From Planctomycetota bacterium (GTDB lineage: Bacteria > Planctomycetota > UBA1135 > GCA-002686595), in the NCBI GenBank assembly GCA_029250885.1, contig JAQXEK010000036.1:1-64000 (forward strand): 64,000 nt of DNA, given 5' to 3'. A model generated the notes under the pieces. It saw only the letters and a list, made by a program, of their open reading frames with translations, ran no database searches and had not been told where the DNA came from. Both the position numbers and the translations under genes were made by a program. This document shows positions 24,793-33,558 of this stretch, in pieces (the first letter of the stretch is position 1; every line of letters begins with the position of its first letter).

Positions 24793-27045
24793 TTAGTTGG
24801 TGTTGTCCCTTATGCCCGGCTGGGCTGCTTGCTCCTCCCGAGCAACGGCGGTGCCGTTGTCGATAAGAATCTCGCCGGGGCCGGCCTCGTCCTGGTCTTC
24901 TTCGAGCTCGAGCTGGACCTCTTTAGCTGCTTCCGCAGCGGCAACCGGAACTAGCTCAATGGGCAGAAGGTCCCTGTCCTGTTCGACTTTATCGCCTTCG
25001 AGGGGCAGCTTAAGCAGGTGCGGGTCCGTGTCGCCGTACTGTTGCCAGAGTCCACCAACGGCAATGGAGGCGGCCTCGCTAGCTGAGGTCAAACGGTCGA
25101 GGTTGTCGAGGACGAGTCGGTGTTCGGTGAACTGGCGTTGCAGGTCTGCGTGGCGGCGGGTGACGCCCTCGAACTTGTGGGCGACTAGGCTCTCGAGGGT
25201 GCCAAGGGCAGAGGCGGAGTAGGCTTCAAGGAAGGCCTCGCGCAGCTGGGCGGAGCAGGCCTCGAAGAACTGCTCGCGGGACTCAGCTAGGGAGTTCAAC
25301 ATGGACGTGCGGCCGGGTTTGCCTAGGCGCTTGGCCTTGGCCGCCGCAAGGATGGAGTGGGTGGGACGGTTCGCAGGGCCAAACAGCTTGGCGCGGACGC
25401 GGCCTTGGCCGCGGAAGAGGATCCAGTCCCAAAAGCCTTTCTTGACGGGGATATCGCCCCCGGCGATGCAGGTGGCCGGGGCCGCTAGGTCCAAGGTGAC
25501 CTCGAGCTCGGCCAAGGCAGCGCTGCCGATCTCCGCGAGGTCAACGCCAGAGGTGGCGAGGTTCTTGCGAAGTGCGGACGTGATGCCAATGCCCGCATCA
25601 CCGCCAGTGACGGCCTCGCGCAACGCCTTCTCCAGGAAGACGCCGAGCTCTTCCTTGTGACCGGAGAGCACGGGGCCGAAGACGTCGCGGTTAAGGAAGT
25701 CTAGGCTGTCATTGGACCGGAACCAGGCTTCTACGGCGCCCGTCAGGGCTGCCGTACTGCGCTGCTCAATGCGACTCGCATGCTCGGCGGCGCGCTTGTC
25801 GAGGTTGCTGGCCAGGCTCAAGAAGCGGGCCTCCCAGTCCTCGTTCTGGAGGCTTGTCAGGGCGCCAAGCTTAGTGCCAGAACGCTCGAGGTCCTGCTTT
25901 ACGGCGTCGTGCTCGATACGCAGCTTCTCGATGGCCGGGCTCTCGACGATGGAGCCGAGTTCTTCCATAAGGGAGTCCGCCCGGCGCAGGCTGTCGCCAA
26001 GGAACGCGATCAGGTATTCGGTGCTGTTAAGGTAGTCGGTGAGGTCGCCCTGGAACGAAGAGAAGCTGGCCCGGGGAGCGGCGACGTCGCCGCCCATAGT
26101 GGCGCCTTGGGGCAGTCCACTGAGGCGCTCGGAGGCAGCTTGGAGCAGGTCCACGGGGTAGATCTTGAGGCGTCCATCTTCCGCGGCGGCTTTTAGGGGC
26201 GCGGACATGGCGAGGGTCTCGAAGGCCTCGATGATGCGCTTGGGATCGGCCTGCTCCAGGCTCGGGCGCAGCTGGCCGTCCGGGGCGAGGTCGCGCTTGG
26301 TGGAGTCGATGTTGACCACCAAGAAGATGCGGCTGAACAGCTCGAGCAGCTCGTTGAACTCCTCGAAGACCTGCTCGAGGAACAGGTTGTCGGTCTTGAC
26401 CACGAAGATTGCACAGGCAGCTGCGTTACGGAAGTCCCGGGTCATACGGTCGTAGCCGAACTTCATGCGGCTGTAGAGCCCGGGGGTGTCGACCATCACG
26501 GCGCCGGACTCGGCGAGCTCGCCGGCTGGCAGCTTGAAGTCGACCCTGCGGATCGCCTTGGGGTAGTCGATGGCGGGGTCGAACAGGTTCTCGGAGTTGT
26601 CGGCCTTGCGGATCTGCTCGGCGAGCTCGCCGTGGGCGCGGTGGATGGCCAGGTGCAGGGCGGCGGGATCCGTGAACGTCTCCACGGCGCCGGTATAGCG
26701 GGTGATCTGGTACTCACGCTTCTCCGCGTGGGAGACGTAGACCATGCACGGATAGGCGGGCAGGCTGGAGACTTCGCTCACATAGCTGGCCGACAGAGCG
26801 TTCATCAGGGTTGACTTGCCGCTCTTGAGAGGGCCGAAGATCAGCACGTAGGCCTGCTGCTCGGCGACCTTCTCGGCGAGGGCCTGGAGCATGTGGGTTA
26901 TATCTCGCAGTGGGGGGCGCAATTCCCGTCCAGACAGGTCGTCCGAGGCGCTGTCGAGGGCGCGGGTGGTCTCTCCAAGGGGGGCGAGTAGGTCTTGGAC
27001 GATGGCGTCAAATTCTTCGCAGAATTGGCTGAGCAGTGTACGCAT
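24793..27045 (-). CDS. Bacterial dynamin-like GTPase
   Basis: 750-residue large GTPase. The P-loop GPLKSGKST is at 71-79, an alternate G2 region follows at about 93-100, and the G3 motif DTPGLYS is at 186-192. The G4 motif is NIDSTKRD (245-252), a divergent form. Long helical regions (about 370-690) would form a stalk or middle domain. The C-terminal 60 residues are acidic and low-complexity. Dynamin-like proteins remodel or stabilise membranes. No second dynamin gene is adjacent, although many bacteria carry pairs. The start near MRTLLSQFCEE is supported by the conserved N-terminal helix before the P-loop. Divergent from glnS. Confidence 0.8.
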   Translation of the reverse strand: MRTLLSQFCEEFDAIVQDLLAPLGETTRALDSASDDLSGRELRPPLRDITHMLQALAEKVAEQQAYVLIFGPLKSGKSTLMNALSASYVSEVSSLPAYPCMVYVSHAEKREYQITRYTGAVETFTDPAALHLAIHRAHGELAEQIRKADNSENLFDPAIDYPKAIRRVDFKLPAGELAESGAVMVDTPGLYSRMKFGYDRMTRDFRNAAACAIFVVKTDNLFLEQVFEEFNELLELFSRIFLVVNIDSTKRDLAPDGQLRPSLEQADPKRIIEAFETLAMSAPLKAAAEDGRLKIYPVDLLQAASERLSGLPQGATMGGDVAAPRASFSSFQGDLTDYLNSTEYLIAFLGDSLRRADSLMEELGSIVESPAIEKLRIEHDAVKQDLERSGTKLGALTSLQNEDWEARFLSLASNLDKRAAEHASRIEQRSTAALTGAVEAWFRSNDSLDFLNRDVFGPVLSGHKEELGVFLEKALREAVTGGDAGIGITSALRKNLATSGVDLAEIGSAALAELEVTLDLAAPATCIAGGDIPVKKGFWDWILFRGQGRVRAKLFGPANRPTHSILAAAKAKRLGKPGRTSMLNSLAESREQFFEACSAQLREAFLEAYSASALGTLESLVAHKFEGVTRRHADLQRQFTEHRLVLDNLDRLTSASEAASIAVGGLWQQYGDTDPHLLKLPLEGDKVEQDRDLLPIELVPVAAAEAAKEVQLELEEDQDEAGPGEILIDNGTAVAREEQAAQPGIRDNTN

Positions 27046-27333
27046 GGGACCGGTTCTGGCGTTTGCCGGAGGTTGGGTGCAGAGAATCGAGTGGAGAGGA
27101 GCTTTCCCCGCCGCGCCATGGGGTTGCTGGCGCGGAAGTCCCGTTTGGGCCTCGATATCTGGATGGCCACAGGGGCTTGGTCTGGGGTCTGCTTCGCGGC
27201 TTTCAATCTACCATCTGCCCGGGCCGCATACAGCCCAGACTCGCGACTTCCGGACGACTTGCGAGACTTCTCTAGGCCGGGCTCGTTAACATCTTGCTCT
27301 CGATTTCTACACCACTGGAATACACTAGGTCCC

Positions 27334-29106
27334 ATGTCCAATCCCAACGCACCCGAAAACGCCTCGATGCCCGCCTCCAACTCCGGAAGCAAGGCTCAAT
27401 CCGGCGCGCCCCGGGACTTCATCCGCACGATCGTCGATGCGGACATGAAAGCGGGCAAGAACAACGGGGCCGTGCACACGCGCTTTCCCCCGGAGCCCAA
27501 CGGCTATCTACACATTGGCCACGCCAAGGCGATCTGCATCAACTTCGAGATCGCGGCCGAGCGCAGTGGGCTGTGCAACCTGCGCTTCGACGACACAAAC
27601 CCCGTCAAGGAAGACGTGGAGTATGTGGATGCGATCAAGGATGACATCGCGTGGCTGGGCTTCGACTGGGGCGACCGGTTGTACTTCGCATCGGACTACT
27701 TCGGGCGCCTGTACGAGCTGTCCGAGCAGCTGGTCGAGCAGGGGGACGCCTACGTGGACTCCTGCAATAGCGATGAGATCCGCGAGCTGCGGGGCGACAC
27801 GACGGTAGAGGGCAAGGCCGGGCCGTACCGCGACCGCGCGCCCGCGGAGAGCTTAGACCTCTTGCGCCGCATGCGCGCCGGCGAGTTCGAGGATGGGGCT
27901 CACGTGCTGCGGGCCAAGATCGACCTGACCTCGCCGAACATCAACCTACGCGACCCGATCATCTACCGCATCCGGCATGTGGAGCACCATCGCACCGGCA
28001 ACGATTGGTGCATCTACCCGATGTACGACTGGGCCCACGGCCTAGAGGACTCTTTCGAGGGCATCACGCACTCGCTCTGCAGCCTCGAGTTCGAAAACCA
28101 CCGCCCCCTGTACGACTGGTTCCTGAGCAAGCTTGGCGTACACCATCCCCAGCAGATCGAGTTCGCGCGCTTGAACCTGTCGTTCTTTGTGATGAGCAAG
28201 CGTCACATCACGACCCTGGTCGAGAAGGGCGCCGTCTCCGGTTGGGATGACCCGCGCCTGCCAACCCTGCGCGGGTTGCGCCGACGCGGCTACACGCCCG
28301 GATCGATTCGATCCTTTTGCCGCGAGATCGGCGTCGCCAAGTTCAACAGCACCGTGGAGCTGGTCAAGCTGGAGAACGAGCTGCGCAGTGACCTTAACGC
28401 GAATGCCCAGCGGCGCCTAGCCGTGCTCGATCCCCTGGAGCTGGTCGTCACGAACTGGCCCGAGGGTAAGGTCGACATGGTGCCCGCCATCAACAACCAC
28501 GAGGACGAGTCCGCCGGCACCCGCGATGTGCCCTTTTCGGGCCGTCTGTACATCGAGCGCGCGGACTTTATGGAGGAGCCGCCGAAGAAGTTCTTCCGCA
28601 TGGCGCCCGGCCGCGAGGTGCGCCTGCGCTATGGCTACTACGTGACGTGTACCGGCGTGGAGAAGGACGAGGCAACCGGCGAGGTCACCCGTGTCCTGTG
28701 CGAGTACGATCCCGAGTCAAGGGGCGGCAACACCGCCGACGAGCGCAAGGTCAAGGCAACCATGCACTGGGTCTCTGTGGACCATGCGGGTGACGCGGAG
28801 CTGCGGCTGTACGACAACCTGTTTCAGGTCCCTAACCCGATGAAGTTTAAGAAGGGCAAGACCCTGCTGGATAACCTGAATCCAAACTCTCTAACCGTGC
28901 AGCACGCAAAGGTCGAGCCGAGCCTTATGGACGCCCAACCAGGTTTCACCTGCCAGTTCGAGCGCACGGGCTACTTCACCGTGGACACCGTCGACTCCAA
29001 GTCCGGCGCACCGGTCTTCAACCGTGCGGTCTCCCTGCGCGACTCCTGGGCCAAGGTCGAGAAGCAGGCCGCGAACCAGGCCGCACAGCGGGCGAAGAAG
29101 AAGTAA
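27334..29106 (+). CDS. glnS: Glutaminyl-tRNA synthetase
   Basis: 590-residue class I synthetase that charges tRNA-Gln. The signature PEPNGYLHIGH has HIGH at residues 60-63, and the KMSKS-type motif reads VMSKR (286-290). The C-terminal beta-barrel anticodon-binding domain is complete to the end. I chose the ATG at 27334 (MSNPNAPEN); a frame starting at 26995 adds 113 residues with no homology and overlaps the divergent dynamin gene. The first 27 residues are a Ser/Asn-rich leader before the catalytic core. Presence of GlnRS means the genome need not rely on the GatCAB route for Gln. Confidence 0.95.
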   Translation: MSNPNAPENASMPASNSGSKAQSGAPRDFIRTIVDADMKAGKNNGAVHTRFPPEPNGYLHIGHAKAICINFEIAAERSGLCNLRFDDTNPVKEDVEYVDAIKDDIAWLGFDWGDRLYFASDYFGRLYELSEQLVEQGDAYVDSCNSDEIRELRGDTTVEGKAGPYRDRAPAESLDLLRRMRAGEFEDGAHVLRAKIDLTSPNINLRDPIIYRIRHVEHHRTGNDWCIYPMYDWAHGLEDSFEGITHSLCSLEFENHRPLYDWFLSKLGVHHPQQIEFARLNLSFFVMSKRHITTLVEKGAVSGWDDPRLPTLRGLRRRGYTPGSIRSFCREIGVAKFNSTVELVKLENELRSDLNANAQRRLAVLDPLELVVTNWPEGKVDMVPAINNHEDESAGTRDVPFSGRLYIERADFMEEPPKKFFRMAPGREVRLRYGYYVTCTGVEKDEATGEVTRVLCEYDPESRGGNTADERKVKATMHWVSVDHAGDAELRLYDNLFQVPNPMKFKKGKTLLDNLNPNSLTVQHAKVEPSLMDAQPGFTCQFERTGYFTVDTVDSKSGAPVFNRAVSLRDSWAKVEKQAANQAAQRAKKK

Positions 29107-29195
29107 GCCCGTTGGCCCGGCCCTGGAGTCCTTGCGAATCACGCCCGGAAGGCTAGTGCGGGCAAGGTCAAGCAGGCGCTCGTCGACTTCTCGAA

Positions 29196-30476
29196 CTAGG
29201 GTAGCCAGCGCCGACCGTACTCGGGCGGCATCAGCGGGCAGGCGTCCGTGGGCTTTGCAAAGAGCCGGTGCCGGATGCGCGCGATGGCGTCGTAGCCGGC
29301 GTCTCGAATCGGGCGCGGGATGATGGCAAGGCCCAAGGCGAGCAGTCGCCAATAACCGCCGAGTCGCTCGAATAGACGCACTACGGCGCTAGTGCGCGTA
29401 AAGTACTGGCCGTTCGGCCGCAGCAGCACGACGCTGTCGGGTAGCGGCTCTTTGTCGTCAAAGGTTTCTCGATAGGTGACGCTGTCCAGTGGCGCGAACC
29501 GGAACTTTTCGCCGCCTGCGTCCTCGGCCAGCAAGAGCCGCGTGGTGCGATGGCAGAGCCCACAGGAGCCGTCGTAGAAGAGCACATCGGGTTGCTCATC
29601 CTCGATAGCTCTTGTGCCTGCCGCAGGGCTCTTACGCAGCCCCGGCTTGGCGGGGATCCAAGCTGGGTCGAAGACGAATAGGTGCATGACGAGCATGCCG
29701 ATGGTGAGGTCAGCAAAATCGACAAGCACGAAAAGACCCAGGTGTATCAAGACCATCACCAGCCAGATCCACTTTCGCGCTTGGCGAATGAGGGCGAGGG
29801 GGGCATAGAGCAGCTCTATGGCGAGCACGCTCCAGGTGGCGACTTGCAGCAGCTGCTCGGGCATGGAGAGTACGAGTCCCCGAAGTGGCGTGTCCCGTGC
29901 CAGCGGATTGGTTAGGAGGTAGCCGAAGGCGGATCCATCCAGCCAGGACGGGCTGATGAGCTTGGTGTAGCCGGAATAGGTGTATCCCACGGCGAGCACG
30001 ATCCATGCCGCCGTCAGGATAGCGGGCGGCATCGACCAGCTGCCCTTGGGGTCTGTTCGGCCGGCTGCCGATAGCGAGCCAAAGGGGGCGGGGGGGAGCA
30101 GCGCGTGGGCGAGTAGCAGCCACCCAACAAAGGGAATACCGGGATTCGAGATCAGGGGGTTGCGACCGAGCAGGCTCGCCCAAAGCAGCCACAGGAACAC
30201 GGCCGCCGCGCGGTCGAACTTCCCAAGGGCAAACAGCACGCTGGCCAGCACTCCCGCTACCAGGGCACCAGCCACCATGGCAGGGGAGTCGTTGAGCAGG
30301 AAGAGGTTCGGGAATATGCCAAAGAGAGGGCTCGCGCCTCCGTCCGAGAACACGCCGGCGTGGGAGAACAGCTCTGCGCCCCACGGGATCAGGTGGGCGA
30401 AGTGAATGGCTAGATAGGTGCCGAACAGGGCACGGAATAGGCTGTACTGGCCGCCCGTGTGCGAACTCGTGATCAT
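29196..30476 (-). CDS. HTTM membrane protein fused to a DCC1-like thiol oxidoreductase domain
   Basis: 426 residues. The N-terminal two-thirds (about 1-290) is a multi-helix HTTM (vitamin K-dependent gamma-carboxylase-like) membrane region. The C-terminal part (297-426) is a DCC/DUF393 domain, with the motif YDGSCGLC at 301-308, so Cys305 and Cys308 form the CxxC redox pair. Fusion of these two domains is known in some bacterial genomes; the substrate is unknown. The start overlaps the stop of the upstream small gene by 4 bases, so this is the last gene of a three-gene operon with a fatty acid hydroxylase. Confidence 0.75.
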   Translation of the reverse strand: MITSSHTGGQYSLFRALFGTYLAIHFAHLIPWGAELFSHAGVFSDGGASPLFGIFPNLFLLNDSPAMVAGALVAGVLASVLFALGKFDRAAAVFLWLLWASLLGRNPLISNPGIPFVGWLLLAHALLPPAPFGSLSAAGRTDPKGSWSMPPAILTAAWIVLAVGYTYSGYTKLISPSWLDGSAFGYLLTNPLARDTPLRGLVLSMPEQLLQVATWSVLAIELLYAPLALIRQARKWIWLVMVLIHLGLFVLVDFADLTIGMLVMHLFVFDPAWIPAKPGLRKSPAAGTRAIEDEQPDVLFYDGSCGLCHRTTRLLLAEDAGGEKFRFAPLDSVTYRETFDDKEPLPDSVVLLRPNGQYFTRTSAVVRLFERLGGYWRLLALGLAIIPRPIRDAGYDAIARIRHRLFAKPTDACPLMPPEYGRRWLP

Positions 30477-30964
30477 GGAACTGTGACCTCGATTCGGGTC
30501 GGCAGGTCGCCCATGACCGTGCCGGCGCGCGGCTTGTAGACAAGAGCGATACCACCTTGGACTTGATCGGGATCGATACTTAGCTCCTCTAGAAGAGGTG
30601 CGTCACCGGTGACTCCGTAGCGCGCCACTCCCCAGAACATACGCTCTGCTTGGGGGTCGCTCGAGAGCACCGGACCGTAGGCGACCATGGCCCCGTAGAT
30701 GTTCCGCCGGTTGTAGGGTCCGTTGATTTGCGAGTAGGTCTCGGGGGTAAGCTCGAGCTCATGCGCCACCCCCTCGAGGTCGTTCCACTCAAGGAAGAAA
30801 CGCGTCGAGTAGGTCTCGTAACCTTGCACCGCTGAGAAGACCTTCGGTGCCGGGGACGCGGCTGTGGCGGCGCCAAGCCCCTTGAGCGTCGGCAAGCTAA
30901 ACAGGTCGCCAGCCATAGTGGTCAAGCCGAGAACTGCCAGGAGGATTCCTGCCCAGCACCTCAT
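30473..30964 (-). CDS. Small exported protein of unknown function
   Basis: 163 residues with an N-terminal signal or anchor (MRCWAGILLAVLGLTTM to about 20). The rest is a small globular domain without a motif I recognise; it has the strands FFLEWNDLEGVAHELEL and ALVYKPRAG. It overlaps both neighbours by 4 bases (ATGA type), which is strong evidence that it is real and co-translated with the hydroxylase upstream and the HTTM-DCC protein downstream. Confidence 0.65.
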   Translation of the reverse strand: MRCWAGILLAVLGLTTMAGDLFSLPTLKGLGAATAASPAPKVFSAVQGYETYSTRFFLEWNDLEGVAHELELTPETYSQINGPYNRRNIYGAMVAYGPVLSSDPQAERMFWGVARYGVTGDAPLLEELSIDPDQVQGGIALVYKPRAGTVMGDLPTRIEVTVP

Positions 30965-31725
30965 GGGAACGGTCTCGCCTGTTCCGAATCAGAGCGCCGG
31001 TGTGAACCCGGCTCACCGAGGACATTCGTGCAGCGCAGCATAGGGCCGAGCAGTTGCTCCTTGTCCCCAAAGCCGCAGCTTGCTTGCCAGTCCCTGGGGT
31101 TGCGAAACGTACCGAACATAATATCGAGGATCGGCAGGTCCCCGAAGTTGTAGGAGTGCAGCCCCGATTGGTGGTGTACGCAGTGGCTCTCGGGGCGTTG
31201 AATCACGTAGCCAAGCCAGTGGGGAGTGGGCACATTCCAATGGTAAAAGAGCTCGGCGATTCCCGTGAGCATGACGGCGTAGGTCGTGGCCTCGGGAGAC
31301 AAGCCGACCAGGAAGTAGGCGATTGCGCTGGAAAGCAAGCCGTTGGCGAAGATCTCCAAGGGATGCTTGTAGAAGCTCGTGATGATCTCGAGGCGCGCCG
31401 GGCTGTGGTGCACTTGGTGGAAGACGCGCCAAAGGAAGTGGGATGAGTGCCGCACACGGTGCCACCAGTAGTAGATAAAAACGATGGCCAGATATCCGGC
31501 TAGAGTGCCGCCGATAATCCCCAATCCATCTGCAGACCAGGGCCGACGGCCTGCCATCCAGGGGTCCCAGGCACGGGTCGCACACCATGCAATCGACAGT
31601 TGGAGCCCGTTTAAAATCAGCGCACGGGTCCACCAGCCACGTACTCTAGGCCAGGATCGGCCGGTGACGACACACTCCACTAGGAGCATGGCGGCGGCGC
31701 AGGCGGCAACGACGATTAGGATCAT
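30961..31725 (-). CDS. Sterol desaturase/fatty acid hydroxylase family membrane di-iron enzyme
   Basis: 254 residues with several membrane helices and the full histidine set of the fatty acid hydroxylase superfamily: HRVRH (89-93), HQVHH (103-107) and HCVHH (181-185), plus His162. These bind a di-iron centre that hydroxylates or desaturates a lipid. Carotenoid hydroxylases and sterol C5 desaturases share this fold. It is the first gene of the operon with the small exported protein and the HTTM-DCC fusion. The substrate is unknown; a membrane lipid is most likely. Confidence 0.75.
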   Translation of the reverse strand: MILIVVAACAAAMLLVECVVTGRSWPRVRGWWTRALILNGLQLSIAWCATRAWDPWMAGRRPWSADGLGIIGGTLAGYLAIVFIYYWWHRVRHSSHFLWRVFHQVHHSPARLEIITSFYKHPLEIFANGLLSSAIAYFLVGLSPEATTYAVMLTGIAELFYHWNVPTPHWLGYVIQRPESHCVHHQSGLHSYNFGDLPILDIMFGTFRNPRDWQASCGFGDKEQLLGPMLRCTNVLGEPGSHRRSDSEQARPFP

Positions 31726-31770
31726 GGACAGCGAGATACGGAGGCATGGCCTTTGTATCTCAATTAAATC

Positions 31771-33489
31771 CTAAGTCACGTGACCGGCGCGGAGCTTCTC
31801 GATTTCCGTGGCGATGGCCTTCGCGTCGAGCTTGTCGAAGAGGCCGTGGATGTCGCCGAGCTTTTGGCCGCCAAGGTCCTTGCGCCAGGTGTCCGCCTTG
31901 GGCAACTCGGGCCAGCCGGACTCGGCCACGGGGCTGGACTCGCCGAGCATCTCCCACAGGGCCTGGGCCTTCTTAGGCATAAACGGCGCCATCCACCGCG
32001 CGAGGAAGTGTAGGTATTCGACGGCTGTATTGAGCACGCTGCCGCAGCGCTCCATGTCCGTCTTGCGGAGGGCCCAGGGTGCGGTGGTGTCGATGTAGAC
32101 GTTGGCTACGGCTGCATTGGCCAGCAAGCGTGAGCTCGCTTCGCGGAAGCGGAAGCGCAGGACCGAATCCGCGGGGTCTTCCATGGGGCCGGAGTCCTGA
32201 AGCATGGCGCCGTCCAGCTCGGCGCGGTGCTCTTCCTGTAGTGCCGGAATGTGTCCGTCGAAGTGCTTGTCGATGAAGCGCAGGACACGCGTAGCAAGGT
32301 TGCCGATGGTGTCGGCCAAGCCGGCGTTGACGCAGGTCTGGAAGTCTTCCCAACGCCAGTCGCTGTCCGAGGTCTCCGGCGCGCTGCTCAATAGATAGAA
32401 GCGCGTGGATTCGGCGTCGTAGGTCTCGAAGAAGGGCTCGAGGGGGATCACCCAGCCCTCGGAGGTGTTGAACTTTGCGCCTTGGAGGTTGTAGAACTCC
32501 ATGGCCGGGACGGCGGTGGGCAGGACGTAGCCCTTGCCCGCGCCGTGCAACATAGACGGGAAGACCAGGCAGTGGAACGGGATGTTGTCCTTGCCGATGA
32601 AGTGCACGAGCTCGGTGTCATCGGGATTCTTTGGGCACCACCAATCCTTCCAGGCGTCCGGCGTGCCCTGGGCAACGGACCACTCTTGCAGGAACGAGAT
32701 ATAGCCGATGGGCGCATCGAACCAGACATAGAGGACCTTGCCCTCTTCGTCGCCGGCGATCTCTTCGGGCACGGGAATGCCCCACTTCATGTCCCGGGTG
32801 ATCGGGCGCTTGTCGATGTCCTTTAGGAGCCCGGCCACGAAGGCCTGGACGTTCGGCTTCCAGGACTTGCTCTGGAACCAGTCGCCAATGTGCGCATCAC
32901 GCAGCTTTGGCAGGTCTAGGTACCAGTGGGTCGTCGAACGGGGCTCGGGCGTGTTTGAGCACACCTTGCAGGCCGGCTGGACAATGTCGAGGGGATCAAG
33001 CCACTCTCCGCACTTCGGACACTCGTCGCCCCGGGCCTTGTCATGGCCACACTTGGGGCAAGTGCCAACCACATAGCGATCCGCGAGGAACCTGTCGCAG
33101 GCAACGCAGAATAGCTGTTGGGAGGTCTCCTTAATCAGAAAGCCGTTCGAATCGAGGGCGCGGAAGAAGTCGCGGCTCAGCTCGGCGTGTGAAGGCGACT
33201 TGGACGTGCCCGAGAAGATGTCAAACTCGATGCCGAGGTGGTCGAAGGTGCCCCTGATCTCGTCGTGCCACTTGGCAACGTACTCTGCGCAGTCCATGCC
33301 CGCGGCCTCGGCGCCGATTGTGATCGCCACGCCGTGCTCGTCGGTGCCACAGACAAAGCGCACCTCTTCCCCTTGCATGCGCAGGGTGCGCACGTAGACA
33401 TCGGCGGGCAGGTAGGCACCGATGACGTGGCCGAAGTGAATGGGGCCGTTGGCGTAGGGGAGGGCGCTGGTGACGAGTTTGCGGGGCAC
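31771..33489 (-). CDS. metG: Methionyl-tRNA synthetase
   Basis: 572-residue class I synthetase that charges tRNA-Met. The HIGH motif reads HFGH (18-21). A zinc insertion carries four CxxC knuckles (CVAC, CPKC, CPKC, CKVC; about residues 128-178), so one or two zinc ions. The KMSKS-equivalent loop reads KFNTS (339-343), lacking the second lysine. The C-terminal helical anticodon-binding domain is present. There is no C-terminal tRNA-binding EMAP domain. It stands as a single gene upstream of, and on the same strand as, the hydroxylase operon. Confidence 0.93.
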   Translation of the reverse strand: MPRKLVTSALPYANGPIHFGHVIGAYLPADVYVRTLRMQGEEVRFVCGTDEHGVAITIGAEAAGMDCAEYVAKWHDEIRGTFDHLGIEFDIFSGTSKSPSHAELSRDFFRALDSNGFLIKETSQQLFCVACDRFLADRYVVGTCPKCGHDKARGDECPKCGEWLDPLDIVQPACKVCSNTPEPRSTTHWYLDLPKLRDAHIGDWFQSKSWKPNVQAFVAGLLKDIDKRPITRDMKWGIPVPEEIAGDEEGKVLYVWFDAPIGYISFLQEWSVAQGTPDAWKDWWCPKNPDDTELVHFIGKDNIPFHCLVFPSMLHGAGKGYVLPTAVPAMEFYNLQGAKFNTSEGWVIPLEPFFETYDAESTRFYLLSSAPETSDSDWRWEDFQTCVNAGLADTIGNLATRVLRFIDKHFDGHIPALQEEHRAELDGAMLQDSGPMEDPADSVLRFRFREASSRLLANAAVANVYIDTTAPWALRKTDMERCGSVLNTAVEYLHFLARWMAPFMPKKAQALWEMLGESSPVAESGWPELPKADTWRKDLGGQKLGDIHGLFDKLDAKAIATEIEKLRAGHVT

Positions 33490-33558
33490 GGTACTGGGGT
33501 GCAGGAGGTTCGATTCGATGGTAGGTTTGCGCGAGCTTATTCTAGCCCGAACGGCCGC

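Noticed and set aside
26995-27333. Longer N-terminus for GlnRS
   Set aside because: Overlaps the divergent dynamin start and has no conserved residues.
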